A program made the position numbers and the translations under genes. From Ophiobolus disseminans (Eukaryota; Ascomycota; Dothideomycetes; Pleosporales; Phaeosphaeriaceae), in the NCBI GenBank assembly GCA_010093685.1, contig MU006233.1, positions 744,001 to 808,000 of the forward strand: DNA of 64,000 nucleotides, written 5' to 3'. Within the stretch, counting starts at the first letter, position 1, and every line of letters starts with the position of its first letter. The notes below the pieces were generated by a model that did not search any database, was not told where the DNA came from, and saw nothing but the letters and a program-made list of their open reading frames with translations. This document shows positions 44,401-54,309 of the stretch, piece after piece.

Positions 44401-45460
44401 TTTTTCGTCGAGACCATCACGTAGCTTCAAAACGATTGTACACACGATCTTTGATGAGGATGATGAGGAAGGCAAGGTAAAGAGGGCTGCTGCACCGCAG
44501 GCAGTTGAAACGCTTTTGACCACGGTTGGGCCAGAAGCCACCGTGACTAGACCTGGAATGTCGGCAACAGACGCTACTCCGACACCACCTGGGGTATCAA
44601 CAGTGGTATCAACTCCGGGACAACCTCAAAGCTCAAACTTAGGGGCGACTCCGATACCAATTGAGGTATCAACCGTGATATCGACTCCGGTACAACCTCA
44701 GAGCTCAAACGTAGGAGCAACTCCGATGCAACCTGAGATGTCAACCATGAGAGCAACATCCATACAGCCTGAGATGTCAACGATGAAAGCAACATCGACA
44801 CAATCTGAAACATCCGTTGTGGAATCTCCAGGGCCAACGTCGTGTGGTGAATCGGGCAATTTCACGCTCGACTTTGATGACACTGTTGTTCCAAACGCAG
44901 TGCAGCTACTGAACGCAGGCGGATTGAGGAATCCTTACCACCACCTCTTCTACGCGAATGGCTACACCGACGTACCTGACAAGTGGCAGCCATACCCCGC
45001 CATTTCGCAGCCAAACGTGGCGATGTTCTTACCGTTGACGGGAAAGCTGAAGTCCAACCAGCCATTCGCAGGCACCCTTCTGCCCGGCGAGCTTGGTGCT
45101 GGGCCTCGTGCTTCGGTCGACGCCTACTGGTTCAATGCATTCTCTGGCTACTTTGGCTGCGCCCTCAACGGCATAACGCCGTGCACGCTCCGCATCTCGG
45201 GATATCGGTACGATAAGGTGCTGAAGGAGGAGGTTCTTGTGGCGGAGCAGAACGCGTCTCTACCAGCGTGTTGGGGCTACATCGGGTGTCGCCTCAGAAA
45301 GGTCGTCTTCAACGAGCAGTTCCAAGCGCTGTCTGGCATCCAATTCAACGCGTTTACAGGAGGTCTTGGGATACCGCAGGTGCACATGATGGACGACTTG
45401 GCGATGGAATGGTACAACAACACGTGCTCGGCGGGCATACTGAGGATCGGTCATCGCTAG
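41417..45460 (+). CDS. Mucin-like type II surface protein with conserved C-terminal domain
   Basis: A single exon of 1347 residues. Residues 1-137 are polar and cytosolic in character (RPGRRLKSSGWWPCRVYRW just before the membrane). A signal anchor lies at about 138-166 (LFVTLLLSAIVAFAGYAGME). Residues 190-1130 are Ser/Thr/Pro-rich, an expected O-mannosylation region with several internal repeats (separate entries). The last 205 residues or so form a Cys-containing folded domain (GNFTLDFDDTVVP, YHHLFYANGYTDVPDKWQPY, DAYWFNAFSGYFGCALNG, GIQFNAFTGGLGIPQVHMMD), beta-rich and lectin-like in pattern; I recognise it only as a domain seen at the end of other fungal Ser/Thr-rich proteins. The role is probably cell wall or adhesion. 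A 605-codon open frame on the opposite strand is a shadow of the biased codons. Confidence 0.83.
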   Translation: MGRNKHRNKGVGASNNSSTRNPNNAVSSGSSTAASSSSITRSSSPIGPTFDGTLELPTSSDTASPDRKKSPPEAEKRDSVISTAWKGPEGQSAKQPAPINRPGRRLKSSGWWPCRVYRWVCELVIALVRMALSPRWHDLFVTLLLSAIVAFAGYAGMELLLRLLPLAAAQNTLEPDCSVVYVTVPGPVITVSLINASPSNPARGTFYFSVINGTTEWMGGIAPPSKFSTLVTRTPEITPVISSLPITPTAGAPLVTIPATPTPGVPPPVPGPPPLATTLTTTYLSGTTLATTVITLLPSSNALPLPASSPLTFSTPPPAQPLRPWPTPSLPSSAVLTSTQTSTGGERPTTSNIGPPGPPPPPEIGSGRPPSSSIASLPPSLPPGVSTSLPPPGTSSLIVTITSIASGGQITTLTRTTATTRVGPPSSMPNTPALPTTSSVVVTLTSTVPGGPTTIITTTSSTILSGLPPGPPIIPAPPVTSSVVTTLTTTLPGGETTTTTSTSTTTISPPSLPNPPPPAPPTIAPSSLMSASSSSSSTTQSAGIPVPLPITSTTSSSPAITTVPSTITSTTTRMTSGLTTTVTLVSTTSIPVTASTSSFGNPAVPPSLSRGSSMLSSVNIAPTTTTTITTPGVLPPFSSSSSFNPTSSSISSPTPASTSSSSSFSNTLAPPVTSALSSSSRLTSSSLSTFITSSSVSWSLNITSRSSVSRSESGFLSIETETSLTSLSSSPVRSSGFSFPSASTTSSSPSSASSSRGIITISISVSSSGPASSVVSPGSTSSTNSLVPSSAATSIISSLLSSTSPAISSSTVQPVSSSPSSSPISVTIQTSIPTSTTSPPVSTVTVVPSSSSLQTSLLSSASTTPAASTPSVPSTLSTSGSLPVSTVIQTSNTTVPSGPTSSIGGSPIQTPTGSDSMVPPSGVDTSLMARAPVTRVIEFNGESLSFVFPPPDITTTMSYWSGVYPTVTGPLPSELQTVLPTTRSVRQTPLSAPPSFSSRPSRSFKTIVHTIFDEDDEEGKVKRAAAPQAVETLLTTVGPEATVTRPGMSATDATPTPPGVSTVVSTPGQPQSSNLGATPIPIEVSTVISTPVQPQSSNVGATPMQPEMSTMRATSIQPEMSTMKATSTQSETSVVESPGPTSCGESGNFTLDFDDTVVPNAVQLLNAGGLRNPYHHLFYANGYTDVPDKWQPYPAISQPNVAMFLPLTGKLKSNQPFAGTLLPGELGAGPRASVDAYWFNAFSGYFGCALNGITPCTLRISGYRYDKVLKEEVLVAEQNASLPACWGYIGCRLRKVVFNEQFQALSGIQFNAFTGGLGIPQVHMMDDLAMEWYNNTCSAGILRIGHR
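42599..42985 (+). repeat. Three tandem repeats of about 43 codons
   Basis: Units start near 42599, 42728 and 42856, a spacing of about 128-129 bp. Each encodes SS(L/V)(I/V)V(T)(I/L)T(S/T) followed by a GG(Q/P/E)(I/T)T block and a Pro-rich linker. They lie in the Ser/Thr-rich stalk of the mucin-like protein, and the copies have diverged at the DNA level. Confidence 0.75.
44591..44830 (+). repeat. Nested 36-bp and 72-bp coding repeats
   Basis: A GGTATCAAC/GATGTCAAC-type phrase recurs at about 44591, 44663, 44735 and 44771, that is at 72, 72 and 36 bp, with a more diverged copy near 44807. The encoded unit is about 12 residues (ATPMQPEMSTMR-like). It is just upstream of the conserved C-terminal domain and is a good candidate for length variation between strains. 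Confidence 0.75.
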
Positions 45461-46223
45461 CCCACTCTTTTACCAGCGAACAGCTGATTTCATTTGTCGA
45501 TTAAAAGAAATATGGAGGTTAAGGTAGAGATATGGAGATTAGCATAGCATGTTTTGGTAAATAGCATAGTTACAAATCAGGAGCATGTTCTTGCGAATGT
45601 GTGTGCAGATGATGACTTAGAGCTTGATTGAGGATTGCAGATGACTTGGTAGTGGCGGACCTCGAACTTTATCAGTGAGGCGCGAATGTTCGATTGGCTG
45701 GCGTCTGGTCCCAAGCAATGAGGCGCAGAGAAGTGTTTCAGATATTGGACCATGTGGGCACGAGTGTGGAGGGTGTGGGAAGGAAGCACGCGTACGGCGC
45801 CTTCCCTGCTCGATGTGTCTGCCTCCAGGGTCCCGATATGGCGTCAGGCGGCCAAGAGATGCTGTCACGCGGCAGCCGAGGCGGGCGTTCGTGGGAGCGA
45901 TTGCATGCGGATAGTCAGCGTATCATACATCCTACCTCTTCTCTTACTCTTGTTCCGTGTGTCTTTCCTGCATATCCCGCCCAGTCCCGTTCAAATCCTC
46001 AATACCGTCAGCCGTCTGCAAAGACGCGTTCAGACTCGAGGGACGAGTCCCGCCGTAAGCGAATTTGCGACTATCCCAGGCACAGCCTAGCGTCCCCTCA
46101 CTGCCGCCGCAGAGTGCAAGTGATATCGAGACTTTCCCCGGATTCCTCGCCTTGTCGCCTCTCTTACCTGTCTCCGCGACTTGACACGGCTCCGAACCGC
46201 GGAACCAGCGCGCGCTAAGAGAT
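45461..46223. other. Intergenic
   Basis: 763 bp. Plus-strand open frames (the longest is 45694-46218) lack homology signals, and the sequence is probably the leader and promoter of the CCCH gene. Confidence 0.4.
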
Positions 46224-48293
46224 ATGGCGACCTTTTCTCCGACGAGCCACCCAAGCTCACATGCAGACATCGCCGAAAGCCCCCACCACCACCAGCATCT
46301 CCCCCCACCACAGCATCTGCAGAACGGTCCCTTCTCCCACCAGCTGAACCCACCCACCTCGACCTTCACCTCCACCACGCCGCAAATTTCGCGCCGGGCC
46401 TCGCGCGACCTGCGACACCACGCTTCCAACGGCGCAATGGCGGGTGCAAATGGCAACGGGCCCATGGCGGTCCCCGGCGGGCGCAACGGACACGGGCACG
46501 AAGGAAACGTGCGCAGCATGGGCTTTGGCAGCGCGCGTAGCCCTCCAAACAACAAGAGTGCGTAGAGAGTTCAGTGGGGAAAGCGATGGCGGCTGACAGG
46601 CATAGACACTTCACACGTGCCCTGCAAATTCTACCGGCAAGGCGCCTGTCAGGCTGGGAAGGCCTGCCCGTTCCTGCACTCGGACGAGCCCATCACCGAG
46701 CGTGCGCCCTGCAAGTACTTCACAAAGGTATGAAATGGTGCTGGGAGCGCTGCAACACCCGCTGACATGGCATAGGGCAACTGCAAGTTTGGCCAGAAAT
46801 GCGCCCTTGCCCATATCCTCCCCAACGGCCACGTCGTGAATCGCCACAATGGCGGCGGTGGAGGGCACTTCGGCCGCATGAACATCCACCACCAGCCCGA
46901 ACTTCCGCCCAACAGCTCTCTGCTCACCATGCAGGCGCACATGCAGCCTGGCTACCCCTACGGCATGCAAGACGAGTACGCGAACCAGAAGAGCCAGTAC
47001 GACATGATCCCCACCATCGACACCACCTTTTCGTCCCATCCAGGCTCCAACTATGGCTCGCCGCCCAACGAAAACGGCCGCATCCCGCTGTCTCCCGTAC
47101 AGAAGGGGCTCAGCGTCATGGATGTCCCACTACCCGCCTCGTTCGATAGCCAGGGTATCTCCCACATGGCCCGATACGGCCCGATAGCATCGTCCGTACC
47201 CGCCACCTTCCTCGCCAACTCCCCTCCCTCCTCCTATCCAGCTGACTCGGCCGCCCTTCGAAATCTCCACGACTCTGCCTACGGAACCGGGACGCGGAGT
47301 AGGGCTGTTTTGGGGTCGTCACCTCCGGAGTCGGTCGAGCAGCCTGTCGGTAGGAGAGTGCTGCATTCGGAGCTTGCGGCAAACCGATCACGGGGCATCA
47401 TGTCTTCGAGTGTTGGTGCCCGACCGTCGTACAAGGACGAAGAGTGGGATGATTCGGACATGATTGGCAAATTCGAGGAGGATCTGCTCCCAGGCTCGCT
47501 CAGCGACCTACTGACTCCACAAGAAAAGATGCGGCGCTTCTCTCGGGATCAGGGTGATGGAGAAGGAACCTCGTTTACGAACCAACCGTCCATGTCGCGT
47601 CTGGGTGCCTCGCCGACGGCTTCAGACATGAGGTTTGGATCGCCGTCTGGGGCAACCTCTTCTCCGTCGCGCTTCCAGTCTTTATGGGGTAAGTCACAGC
47701 CCACGTCCAACGGAGGATTCGAATCAGGATCACCAGGAGCCTCAGCTTTCGGCCATGTTGGATCTCCGCTCCGCAACTCCAGTCTGCACCCCGGTGCCAG
47801 CCCTTCCTTGCGCGCCTTGAACCGACCCACATCCGGAGACATCAGCCCCTTCGTGTCCTCGCCCCCTCGCCACACCTCCATGAGCATGCTAAGCCAGGGA
47901 ATGTCACGCACCCGACTATCCTCGCGCGAAGAATCTGGTTTCCCCGGCAATCCCGTACACCCCGGCATCAATCGCGTTACCTCCGGCTCCAGCGTCGGTA
48001 GCTCTGGTGGACGTCTCGGAATGGATCGTGCTGTTAGCAGCAGTAGCATCAACCGCGAGCGCATCGAGGAAGAGCAAGGCCTCTTTAGTATGGAGGAAGA
48101 AGAAGACCTCGCCAAGGGCCGAGACGGCGCATCCACAACTTCAAGTACCAGCAACAAGCGTCTGAGCGGACTGTCTTGGGGCAGTGGCGGCGGCGGCAAA
48201 GCGAGTCCCAACCTCACACCCGTCGGCGGCCATCGCGCAAACGGCGCATCTGGTCTTGGCCGGGGCACTGGTCCATGGGGCAGCAACACGTAG
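46224..48293 (+). CDS. CCCH-type zinc-finger protein with two fingers
   Basis: Exons 46224-46557, 46606-46727 and 46776-48293 give 657 residues. Finger 1 is Cys118-x7-Cys126-x5-Cys132-x3-His136 (CKFYRQGACQAGKACPFLH). Finger 2 is Cys147-x7-Cys155-x5-Cys161-x3-His165 (CKYFTKGNCKFGQKCALAH), with exon 3 starting inside it. The rest is disordered: His/Pro/Gln-rich before the fingers and Ser/Gly/Pro-rich after. The layout fits the fungal Lee1/Scp3-like group, probably an RNA-binding regulator; the assignment is by finger spacing and overall look. Introns are 48 bp each with GTGCGT and GTATGA donors. No single reading frame shows both fingers. Confidence 0.88.
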
Positions 48294-48940
48294 AGCGACT
48301 AAACCTACTCAGAACAAAAGTCTCTCCTGAAAAGCCGGACTTCTTTCAACGATACGACACGACATGACACGACATCTACCTCCCCTTTCTACCAAAGTTT
48401 TTTGAACAAAAAAAGTACAGCGGCATACGGCGGATTGCATACCTGGGTACATTTAACTACCCTACAAGCAACATGATGTTTTTCATTTCACGGCCACATA
48501 CAACGGGATACAAAAAGCTTTTGGGCTTCGGCTTTTCTCTCTTTTTGACGAGCGGGCATAATCTTGGCGCTAGCACGATACTTTTCCTTCTCTGGTGAAT
48601 GGCGATGCAGCACGGATCTGTTCTTCACATATGCTGCACAGTCGCATCGGGCGATGTGGCGTGCTGCTTGTAGATGGAGTTTGATGTGCATGCGGGAATA
48701 AATACTTTTTTGGTGCGTTCTTTACTTTACGGATATCAATGACTGGAGACATGAGCGCTGCACGTGATGGCAGGGAGTAATTCAATGTATATGTATATTT
48801 GGTACTTTCACTTTTTCACATGCTTTATGATAGGGGAATGTGAACTATGCGTGAAGGGAAGTCTGATTCAGCAACTTTTTCTGCACGTCGATTCTTTTCT
48901 TTTCAAGAACTACCGCTTGGATTGTAGTAACGCATCACTA
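48294..48940. other. Intergenic, convergent genes
   Basis: 647 bp between two 3' ends. Near 48355 there is a CGACACGACATGACACGACA run (short direct repeat). I see no gene. Confidence 0.4.
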
Positions 48941-50023
48941 TTACAAGTCATCACCCCAACACTCACCAATCTCCTTTTCTCGATACCAAAACTTGACCAT
49001 CACACCCACCTGCGTCTCTCCCGCCCTAACACGTATACCACGCTGTCTATTCAAATGGCCCGCCGACGCCACATAAGTATCGAAATACACCTCAACCTCC
49101 GCCAAATGCACCACCACACCAGCACTCTTCGCATCCAATAGCGCCTCAACAAGCCCATACAACTTCTCATTCACAATCGCTCTCAGCACCGTTACTCGCT
49201 CCAACTTTCTAGGGAATACGTCGACGGGCAGATGCGCACTCTCGCCCGAAACTCCGTTCAAACTCGGGCTCGAGATCAGCGCATCGTACGGCGCGGTCAA
49301 GTCTCGCAACGATGTGAAGGGGCGGAGGTCTGCGACTCGCGCTCCAAGGCGCCTTTGCGGGAGGAGCCATTCCGTGGGTAGGGTGAGGGAGGATAGCTGC
49401 GGCGCTCGTGCAGCGAGTGTTGCGCTGGTGTAGCGCGGGTGCCAGTGTCGCGGGCGTATCCAATCCATGGCATCGTTTGCGTCGCTTTTTCGGCGTGGAT
49501 GGTCGAAGGAGAGTGCATTACAAAGTGGGAGGGCGTGCAGCATGCATGCACCCAAGCGCAGGTCGCGGAGGTTGACTAGCATGCATAGTAGAATGGCGAG
49601 ATGTGCCCATGGATGTTCGGCGCGCAGGTCATTAATCCATTCGTTTGGATCGTCGGGCAAGGCAGCTCGCACAACGTCTTCTCGCGCAGCGGATAATCTT
49701 TTAAGACTTGGGTTGCGCTCGGCGCGCTGAGAAAGGGTGTTCGGTTGGATTTCTAGAGTAAGCGTCGCGAAGGGTAGGTCTGTGGAGTAGTTTAGCATCC
49801 ATTGGAGTAGCGAGGATATATCGCGCAGACGAACTATTACGTGGTGTGCCATGACGGGTTGCATCAGGAGGTGGCACGTCCAGCTAAGTTTCCCTATCTC
49901 CATGCACTGATGCTGTTCCGCACGAGTGTACGCGTCGAAACGCATGTGCTGGCCTATACAGCGCAGTAATTCTCCTAGAAGGCCGCATAGTGATGCTGTG
50001 GGATGTGAGCGGTGTATGGGCAT
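48941..50023 (-). CDS. Uncharacterised F-box/LRR-like protein
   Basis: A single exon of 360 residues. The N terminus (SLCGLLGELLRCIGQHMRF, then KLSWTCHLLMQPVMAHHVIV) looks like a degenerate F-box followed by irregular leucine-rich segments (LAILLCMLVNLRDLRLGACM, APQLSSLTLPTEWLL, LRPFTSLRDLTAPYDALIS). It has few features to identify it further. Its C-terminal segment (VGVMVKFWYREKEIGECW) is amphipathic. The role is unknown. Confidence 0.65.
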   Translation of the reverse strand: MPIHRSHPTASLCGLLGELLRCIGQHMRFDAYTRAEQHQCMEIGKLSWTCHLLMQPVMAHHVIVRLRDISSLLQWMLNYSTDLPFATLTLEIQPNTLSQRAERNPSLKRLSAAREDVVRAALPDDPNEWINDLRAEHPWAHLAILLCMLVNLRDLRLGACMLHALPLCNALSFDHPRRKSDANDAMDWIRPRHWHPRYTSATLAARAPQLSSLTLPTEWLLPQRRLGARVADLRPFTSLRDLTAPYDALISSPSLNGVSGESAHLPVDVFPRKLERVTVLRAIVNEKLYGLVEALLDAKSAGVVVHLAEVEVYFDTYVASAGHLNRQRGIRVRAGETQVGVMVKFWYREKEIGECWGDDL

Positions 50024-50170
50024 GATGGACGGAGATGTACGAGCGTACTAGTATCGAGCAAGAGCGTTTTGTGATGAAACCAAAAAGACACGTATCTCTC
50101 CTATAGACGGAATCTATATACTGTATCTGGCGACGGCCAACAAATCTGATCCATGGTATCGTTGTCGCAA

Positions 50171-50200
50171 ACAGCACAGCACAGCACAGCACAGCACAGC
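50171..50200. repeat. (ACAGC)6 microsatellite
   Basis: Six perfect ACAGC units, read directly from the sequence. Confidence 0.97.
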
Positions 50201-50871
50201 TTCAGCGCTGTATGTCCACTGCCACGTCAAACACACCTAGCCATGCGGTATTCAAGTATCTAAGCTCGACAAATACTTCGCGAATGAAACAAAGCTCAGG
50301 AAGTTTCCGCGACGCGTAGTACTCTGAATCGAACAGCGTCGTTACATGTAGAAAGAGAGAGTGAGCCGGACCTTTGTTTCCCTCCTAATGCGAATGGTTA
50401 TGGTACGTTGCTAGGCTCCAGTGGACGATGAGATATGTCACCGCTTAACCCAACGCCACGAATACTTTTAAAAGGCATTGGGTATACGCAACTCGCGCTG
50501 TATGAGAGGAAAACATGTCGAGAGAGATACATTGACAGGTGTGAGATATCACTCGGCAGTGACACCTCAGGAGATGAATTGTGCAGCTGTGAGCCCATCG
50601 ACATTGTTCCTATTATACTGTTCCCCCCCCCACGACGTATCCGCTACATCCCGTCTTTCTCACGTTCCCCGTCAAAAAGGCAATTGTAAAATCACGTCGA
50701 AAGCAAATCGATAGGCTTTGAAGATGAAGTGCAAAAGGGGAAGTACCAAAATACATGCGGAGACTTAATGGTGGTGGAAAAGAGTATGTTTATGCCGGCA
50801 TGACCGTGCTAGAAGAGTAAACAGGGTACAACGCACCATCCTATGGGTTAATGTCAAGTGGAGAAGTAGCG

Positions 50872-50889
50872 TTGTGTGTGTGTGTGTGT
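50872..50889. repeat. (TG)n microsatellite
   Basis: An uninterrupted TG dinucleotide run of about nine units. Confidence 0.9.
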
Positions 50890-51378
50890 ATGTAGAAGCA
50901 ATAGTGCAGGGGCAGTAAGTCGAGCAATCACGTGCGTCGCGCACCGCCCAACCCACCCATCAAACCCCCCATACCCCCCATCCTCCCATTTCCCACCGCA
51001 TTAACATCCTCCCCTCGAAATCGCCAAGCACGCCGCCGCGCATGAACCGCAATCCCACCTGTAACACACCCGACGTTCACCCGACCAACCGCATCCTCGA
51101 CTAAAATGTTTCAACCCTCGCACGCCAACGATCGCATGCGGGGCCACGCAAACAAAACATGGAATCCTAACAGAACGCAAGCGCATGATGATGAATGGGA
51201 AACAGTGATGCGGATGAAGGACGTGGGTATAGGCTGTAGTGGGTGAAGGGATGATTGGGAGGATGGGGGTATATAGTCCCTTGATGGACGGAGGGGTCGC
51301 TGGAAGCAGTATCGGAGCCATTCATTCGTTCATTCTTTTTCTGATTTACGTATTTTCTTCAAGTCGCTCGTTTACACC

Positions 51379-52737
51379 ATGCCGTTCGTTTTCTGGAAGG
51401 GTGCGAGGCAGGAGGATATCAAGTCGCCTTTGTTGAGCGACGATGCAACCAGGGTAGAGAGCGAGCTTGATCTTGATCCGAGGAATCAGGACTCGGGAAC
51501 TTTTACTTTTGAGGACATGGAGCGTTTACCGGAGTTGCCGACGGTCGTTTCGCAGCACCAGCCGGATGTGTCGACAACACCCTTCTCTTCAGGATCCGTA
51601 GATGAAGACGCACCATTGTTATATGACGAGGAGATACAATCGCAATGCCAGATTCCGGTGAGTAAAGCGGACGGAAACGCACCGTCTTGCAATCCGCTCG
51701 AGTCGTTTCGGAAACAGGATGCGACGATGCCATCGAAAGCACAGGTTTTGAGCAAGATCTCTGCAAAATCAGCTGTTGCAATACTTGAGAAGATTGAGTT
51801 GCCGCGGCACGATCAAAACATCGGCGTGCATCTGCAAAATGGCAGTGATGCTTCCACACCAGCGCTTCTAGCGCACAATACACCAAGCACCCAAGCGATG
51901 CTTTTCTCGGTGCGGCAAACTTCCGTGGCAAAGCAGCGGGCCGATTCTGCCCCTCGTCGACTGCATCGTCCGACAGAGCTCAACCTGAGCAGCAACGCGG
52001 AGGATGACTCAAAGCCGCAGACGGAGCTCGAAAAGCGGTTCGATCTCATGCGAAACTCCAAATCGCAAACAAAAGCGACACTGCGATCCCCAACATCGTT
52101 GCTGAAAGAACGACTCAACATGTCGCCAAAAAAGAGTAGGCACGACAAGGTGCGTGTGTTTGTGCCTCCTCAGCCATCGAGAAACGGGTGCCTGCTGCCG
52201 GGTCCAGCAGGTCAGGTGGAAGCGTTCGCTAGTGCATCGGTGCGCGCGCGTACTGGATCCAATGGTCGACCTGCATGGTGGTGCAAAACAGACAAGCTCG
52301 TGGTTTTCGATGGCATCAATTTACGGGTGGACGGTCAAGTCACAGTTCATACTCGCACGAGCAAGGGCCTCAGCATTGCTCGACGACGAGGCGACACGGA
52401 GACGATCATCATACCGATGGACTGTGCGCATTGTCAGGAGATGCTCAATCGACATGAGTGGAAGTACGACATCCAGGTTTGCAAACGAAGTGTGTGCTGG
52501 GACTGCAAGGAGAGATGCAAATGGGAGCATGAGCAAACAAATAAGGAACATGCCGCGAGCGTTACGGCTACGACTGAACGGAACAGGGACCGAGCAGATA
52601 GCGTGCTGCAAGATAATGAAGTAAGTGAAGAAGACTTGATGCAGAAGATGGGAATAGAGCAGGGGAGGCCGAAGAGTCCGATCGAAGCCGTTGGTGGAAT
52701 CGCGGAACGTCTGGAGAACACAAACATTTGGAGTTGA
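51379..52737 (+). CDS. Uncharacterised protein with Cys-rich C terminus
   Basis: A single exon of 452 residues (MPFVFWKGARQEDIKSPLL). The first 270 residues are polar and disordered. A folded part follows (PAWWCKTDKLVVFDGINLRV), then a Cys/His-rich block: CAHCQEMLNRHEWKYDIQVC, then CWDCKERCKWEHEQ, a possible zinc-binding arrangement (C-x2-C...C-x4-C-x2-C-x3-C-x3-H). I do not recognise the family. It is convergent with the next gene, 199 bp away. Confidence 0.68.
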   Translation: MPFVFWKGARQEDIKSPLLSDDATRVESELDLDPRNQDSGTFTFEDMERLPELPTVVSQHQPDVSTTPFSSGSVDEDAPLLYDEEIQSQCQIPVSKADGNAPSCNPLESFRKQDATMPSKAQVLSKISAKSAVAILEKIELPRHDQNIGVHLQNGSDASTPALLAHNTPSTQAMLFSVRQTSVAKQRADSAPRRLHRPTELNLSSNAEDDSKPQTELEKRFDLMRNSKSQTKATLRSPTSLLKERLNMSPKKSRHDKVRVFVPPQPSRNGCLLPGPAGQVEAFASASVRARTGSNGRPAWWCKTDKLVVFDGINLRVDGQVTVHTRTSKGLSIARRRGDTETIIIPMDCAHCQEMLNRHEWKYDIQVCKRSVCWDCKERCKWEHEQTNKEHAASVTATTERNRDRADSVLQDNEVSEEDLMQKMGIEQGRPKSPIEAVGGIAERLENTNIWS

Positions 52738-52936
52738 GATGAAAGAGGGTTTCAGGAAAGATGATAGATAGATTGTGAGACTCAATAGACTAAAATGCTG
52801 GCTGCTGTACAATGAAAGGACTGAGAAAGAAACAGTTTGATCCGTACAACAGAAAAAAAGCAACTCACCTGGTATCGTGGAGTAAATGGAGAACAATATC
52901 GAAACAGGAGGTTCGCTGTGATTAAGCAGGAGACAT

Positions 52937-53785
52937 TTAATCGAGATCCATAGCGTCATCCATGTACTCAAACGGGGTATCGTCTGAGTAGTTGTTGGAG
53001 CTGGAGCTGTGCGCCTGAGGCTCGAAGTCGCGTGAACCGTTAGTTTGTGTATTTGTATGCCCCTGCACGACGCCGTGTGCATGCTCAGAGCCAGCAACAA
53101 TCGCACGAAGCATTTGCTCCAGTTGTGAGTCAGTTAATGTGATATTCTTCCGAGAACGATCGTTTTCGTCATCCCACTTTGATGCAATCATGCGCTCATC
53201 GGCATCTTTCCAAGCGTTGCGGAAATCTTTCGCAACAGCCAGCTCAACGCGAACGTATTGTATCCCAAAGGATGCATATAATGGGCATTTCTCGTCGTCC
53301 AATGCTTCCAAAAGATTGGCGTGAAAGGCGTGGGAGGCCATCGGCCGCGTTCTATGTAAATCAGGGTTCGTGATGTATCGCAGCGCGTTTACGTTCGTTT
53401 GGGGCGCGGATCCAGAGACGCTAATGCCTAGGATAGCAAGACAAGCCGTGATGTAGCGTTCGAGGAGGGTGTAGAACTCGAAAAAGTCGATCTTGAACAT
53501 GGACTCTGCTTGCTTCTGGAGGATGTCAGCGTCTGGCTCAGGTTGTGACGGGGATTCCTGCATACTCACACTTACTGAATCCAGACCAGAGTGTCCATTT
53601 TGCTGAGCATCAACTGCCTGAACGATCGATAAGGCTTTGTGGTACGATGTCATGAGTAGCTCGGCTTTCCAGCGTAAGCGACCCAAAAGGCGAGTTTCCT
53701 GCTCCTTCTCCTGCTTTAACTTCTGCTCGCGGGATTGAGCCAATGTTTCGGCCGGTGTCCTCGGCGCGTACTTGGATGTCTTCAT
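52937..53785 (-). CDS. Uncharacterised helical protein
   Basis: A single exon of 282 residues. The N terminus is rich in Lys/Glu/Gln (a coiled coil: QSREQKLKQEKEQETRLLGR), followed by a helical core (FKIDFFEFYTLLERYITACL and ALRYITNPDLHRTRPMASHA). The C terminus is acidic (PFEYMDDAMDLD). I do not recognise the family. The composition suggests a nuclear or cytosolic scaffold, but this is a guess. Confidence 0.65.
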   Translation of the reverse strand: MKTSKYAPRTPAETLAQSREQKLKQEKEQETRLLGRLRWKAELLMTSYHKALSIVQAVDAQQNGHSGLDSVSVSMQESPSQPEPDADILQKQAESMFKIDFFEFYTLLERYITACLAILGISVSGSAPQTNVNALRYITNPDLHRTRPMASHAFHANLLEALDDEKCPLYASFGIQYVRVELAVAKDFRNAWKDADERMIASKWDDENDRSRKNITLTDSQLEQMLRAIVAGSEHAHGVVQGHTNTQTNGSRDFEPQAHSSSSNNYSDDTPFEYMDDAMDLD

Positions 53786-54309
53786 CGTGAACTTGCGTAG
53801 TTGAGTATCAGGGGTCGGTAGATTACGGAAAGAAGCGGGAGGGGCAAGGGGAAGCGGGTATGATAATTGCAGTTGAAGATATGTGGGAAGTTTTCATAAC
53901 TAAGAGCGGCTGCAGCATTGTGCGATCGTCGTTGTGTTAATCACTCAAGCTATGTGAAGTGAAAGGTGAAAGTTTGTGTGTGGGCGGCAAAACTGCTGTA
54001 GCTCTTGCCGAGGCGTCTCGTCCAGGGTTGTATGATGAGGCTGAGTCAGCTAACACGGTCCCGTTGCAATTCACATGTCGTAGAGACTGTGGCCCGGTAA
54101 GTTTGTTTTAGAGTGGATTATTAGGCATCTACGTTAGCTGTGGTGTAAAAGTGGCACTCATCACGCGATCCCGTGACAGCGCGTGGTTCCTGCCTGATTG
54201 CTAAACCCCACTTGCACTAGTTCCCTCGCTGCTGCCTCAATAGGCCGTCTGCCACGGCGGCTGCAACGCACATAAGTACACATGCAACGACCCAGACTTG
54301 AGCATTAAC
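53786..54309. promoter_or_regulatory. Divergent upstream region
   Basis: 524 bp between two divergent start codons. I see no gene or repeat. Confidence 0.4.

Larger units (their letters stand above)
50024..51378. other. Intergenic with microsatellites, 1.36 kb
   Basis: I see no gene. It contains an (ACAGC)6 array, a (TG) run and a run of nine C at about 50623-50631. A TATATAG sequence near 51270, about 105 bp before the next start codon, could be a core promoter. Confidence 0.5.

Noticed and set aside
47549..48289. 246-codon minus-strand open frame
   Set aside because: Antisense to exon 3 of the CCCH gene, whose Ser/Gly/Pro-rich codons rarely give antisense stops.
50171..50200. (ACAGC)6 as a possible CRISPR-like array
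   Set aside because: A plain pentanucleotide microsatellite without spacers, in a eukaryotic genome.
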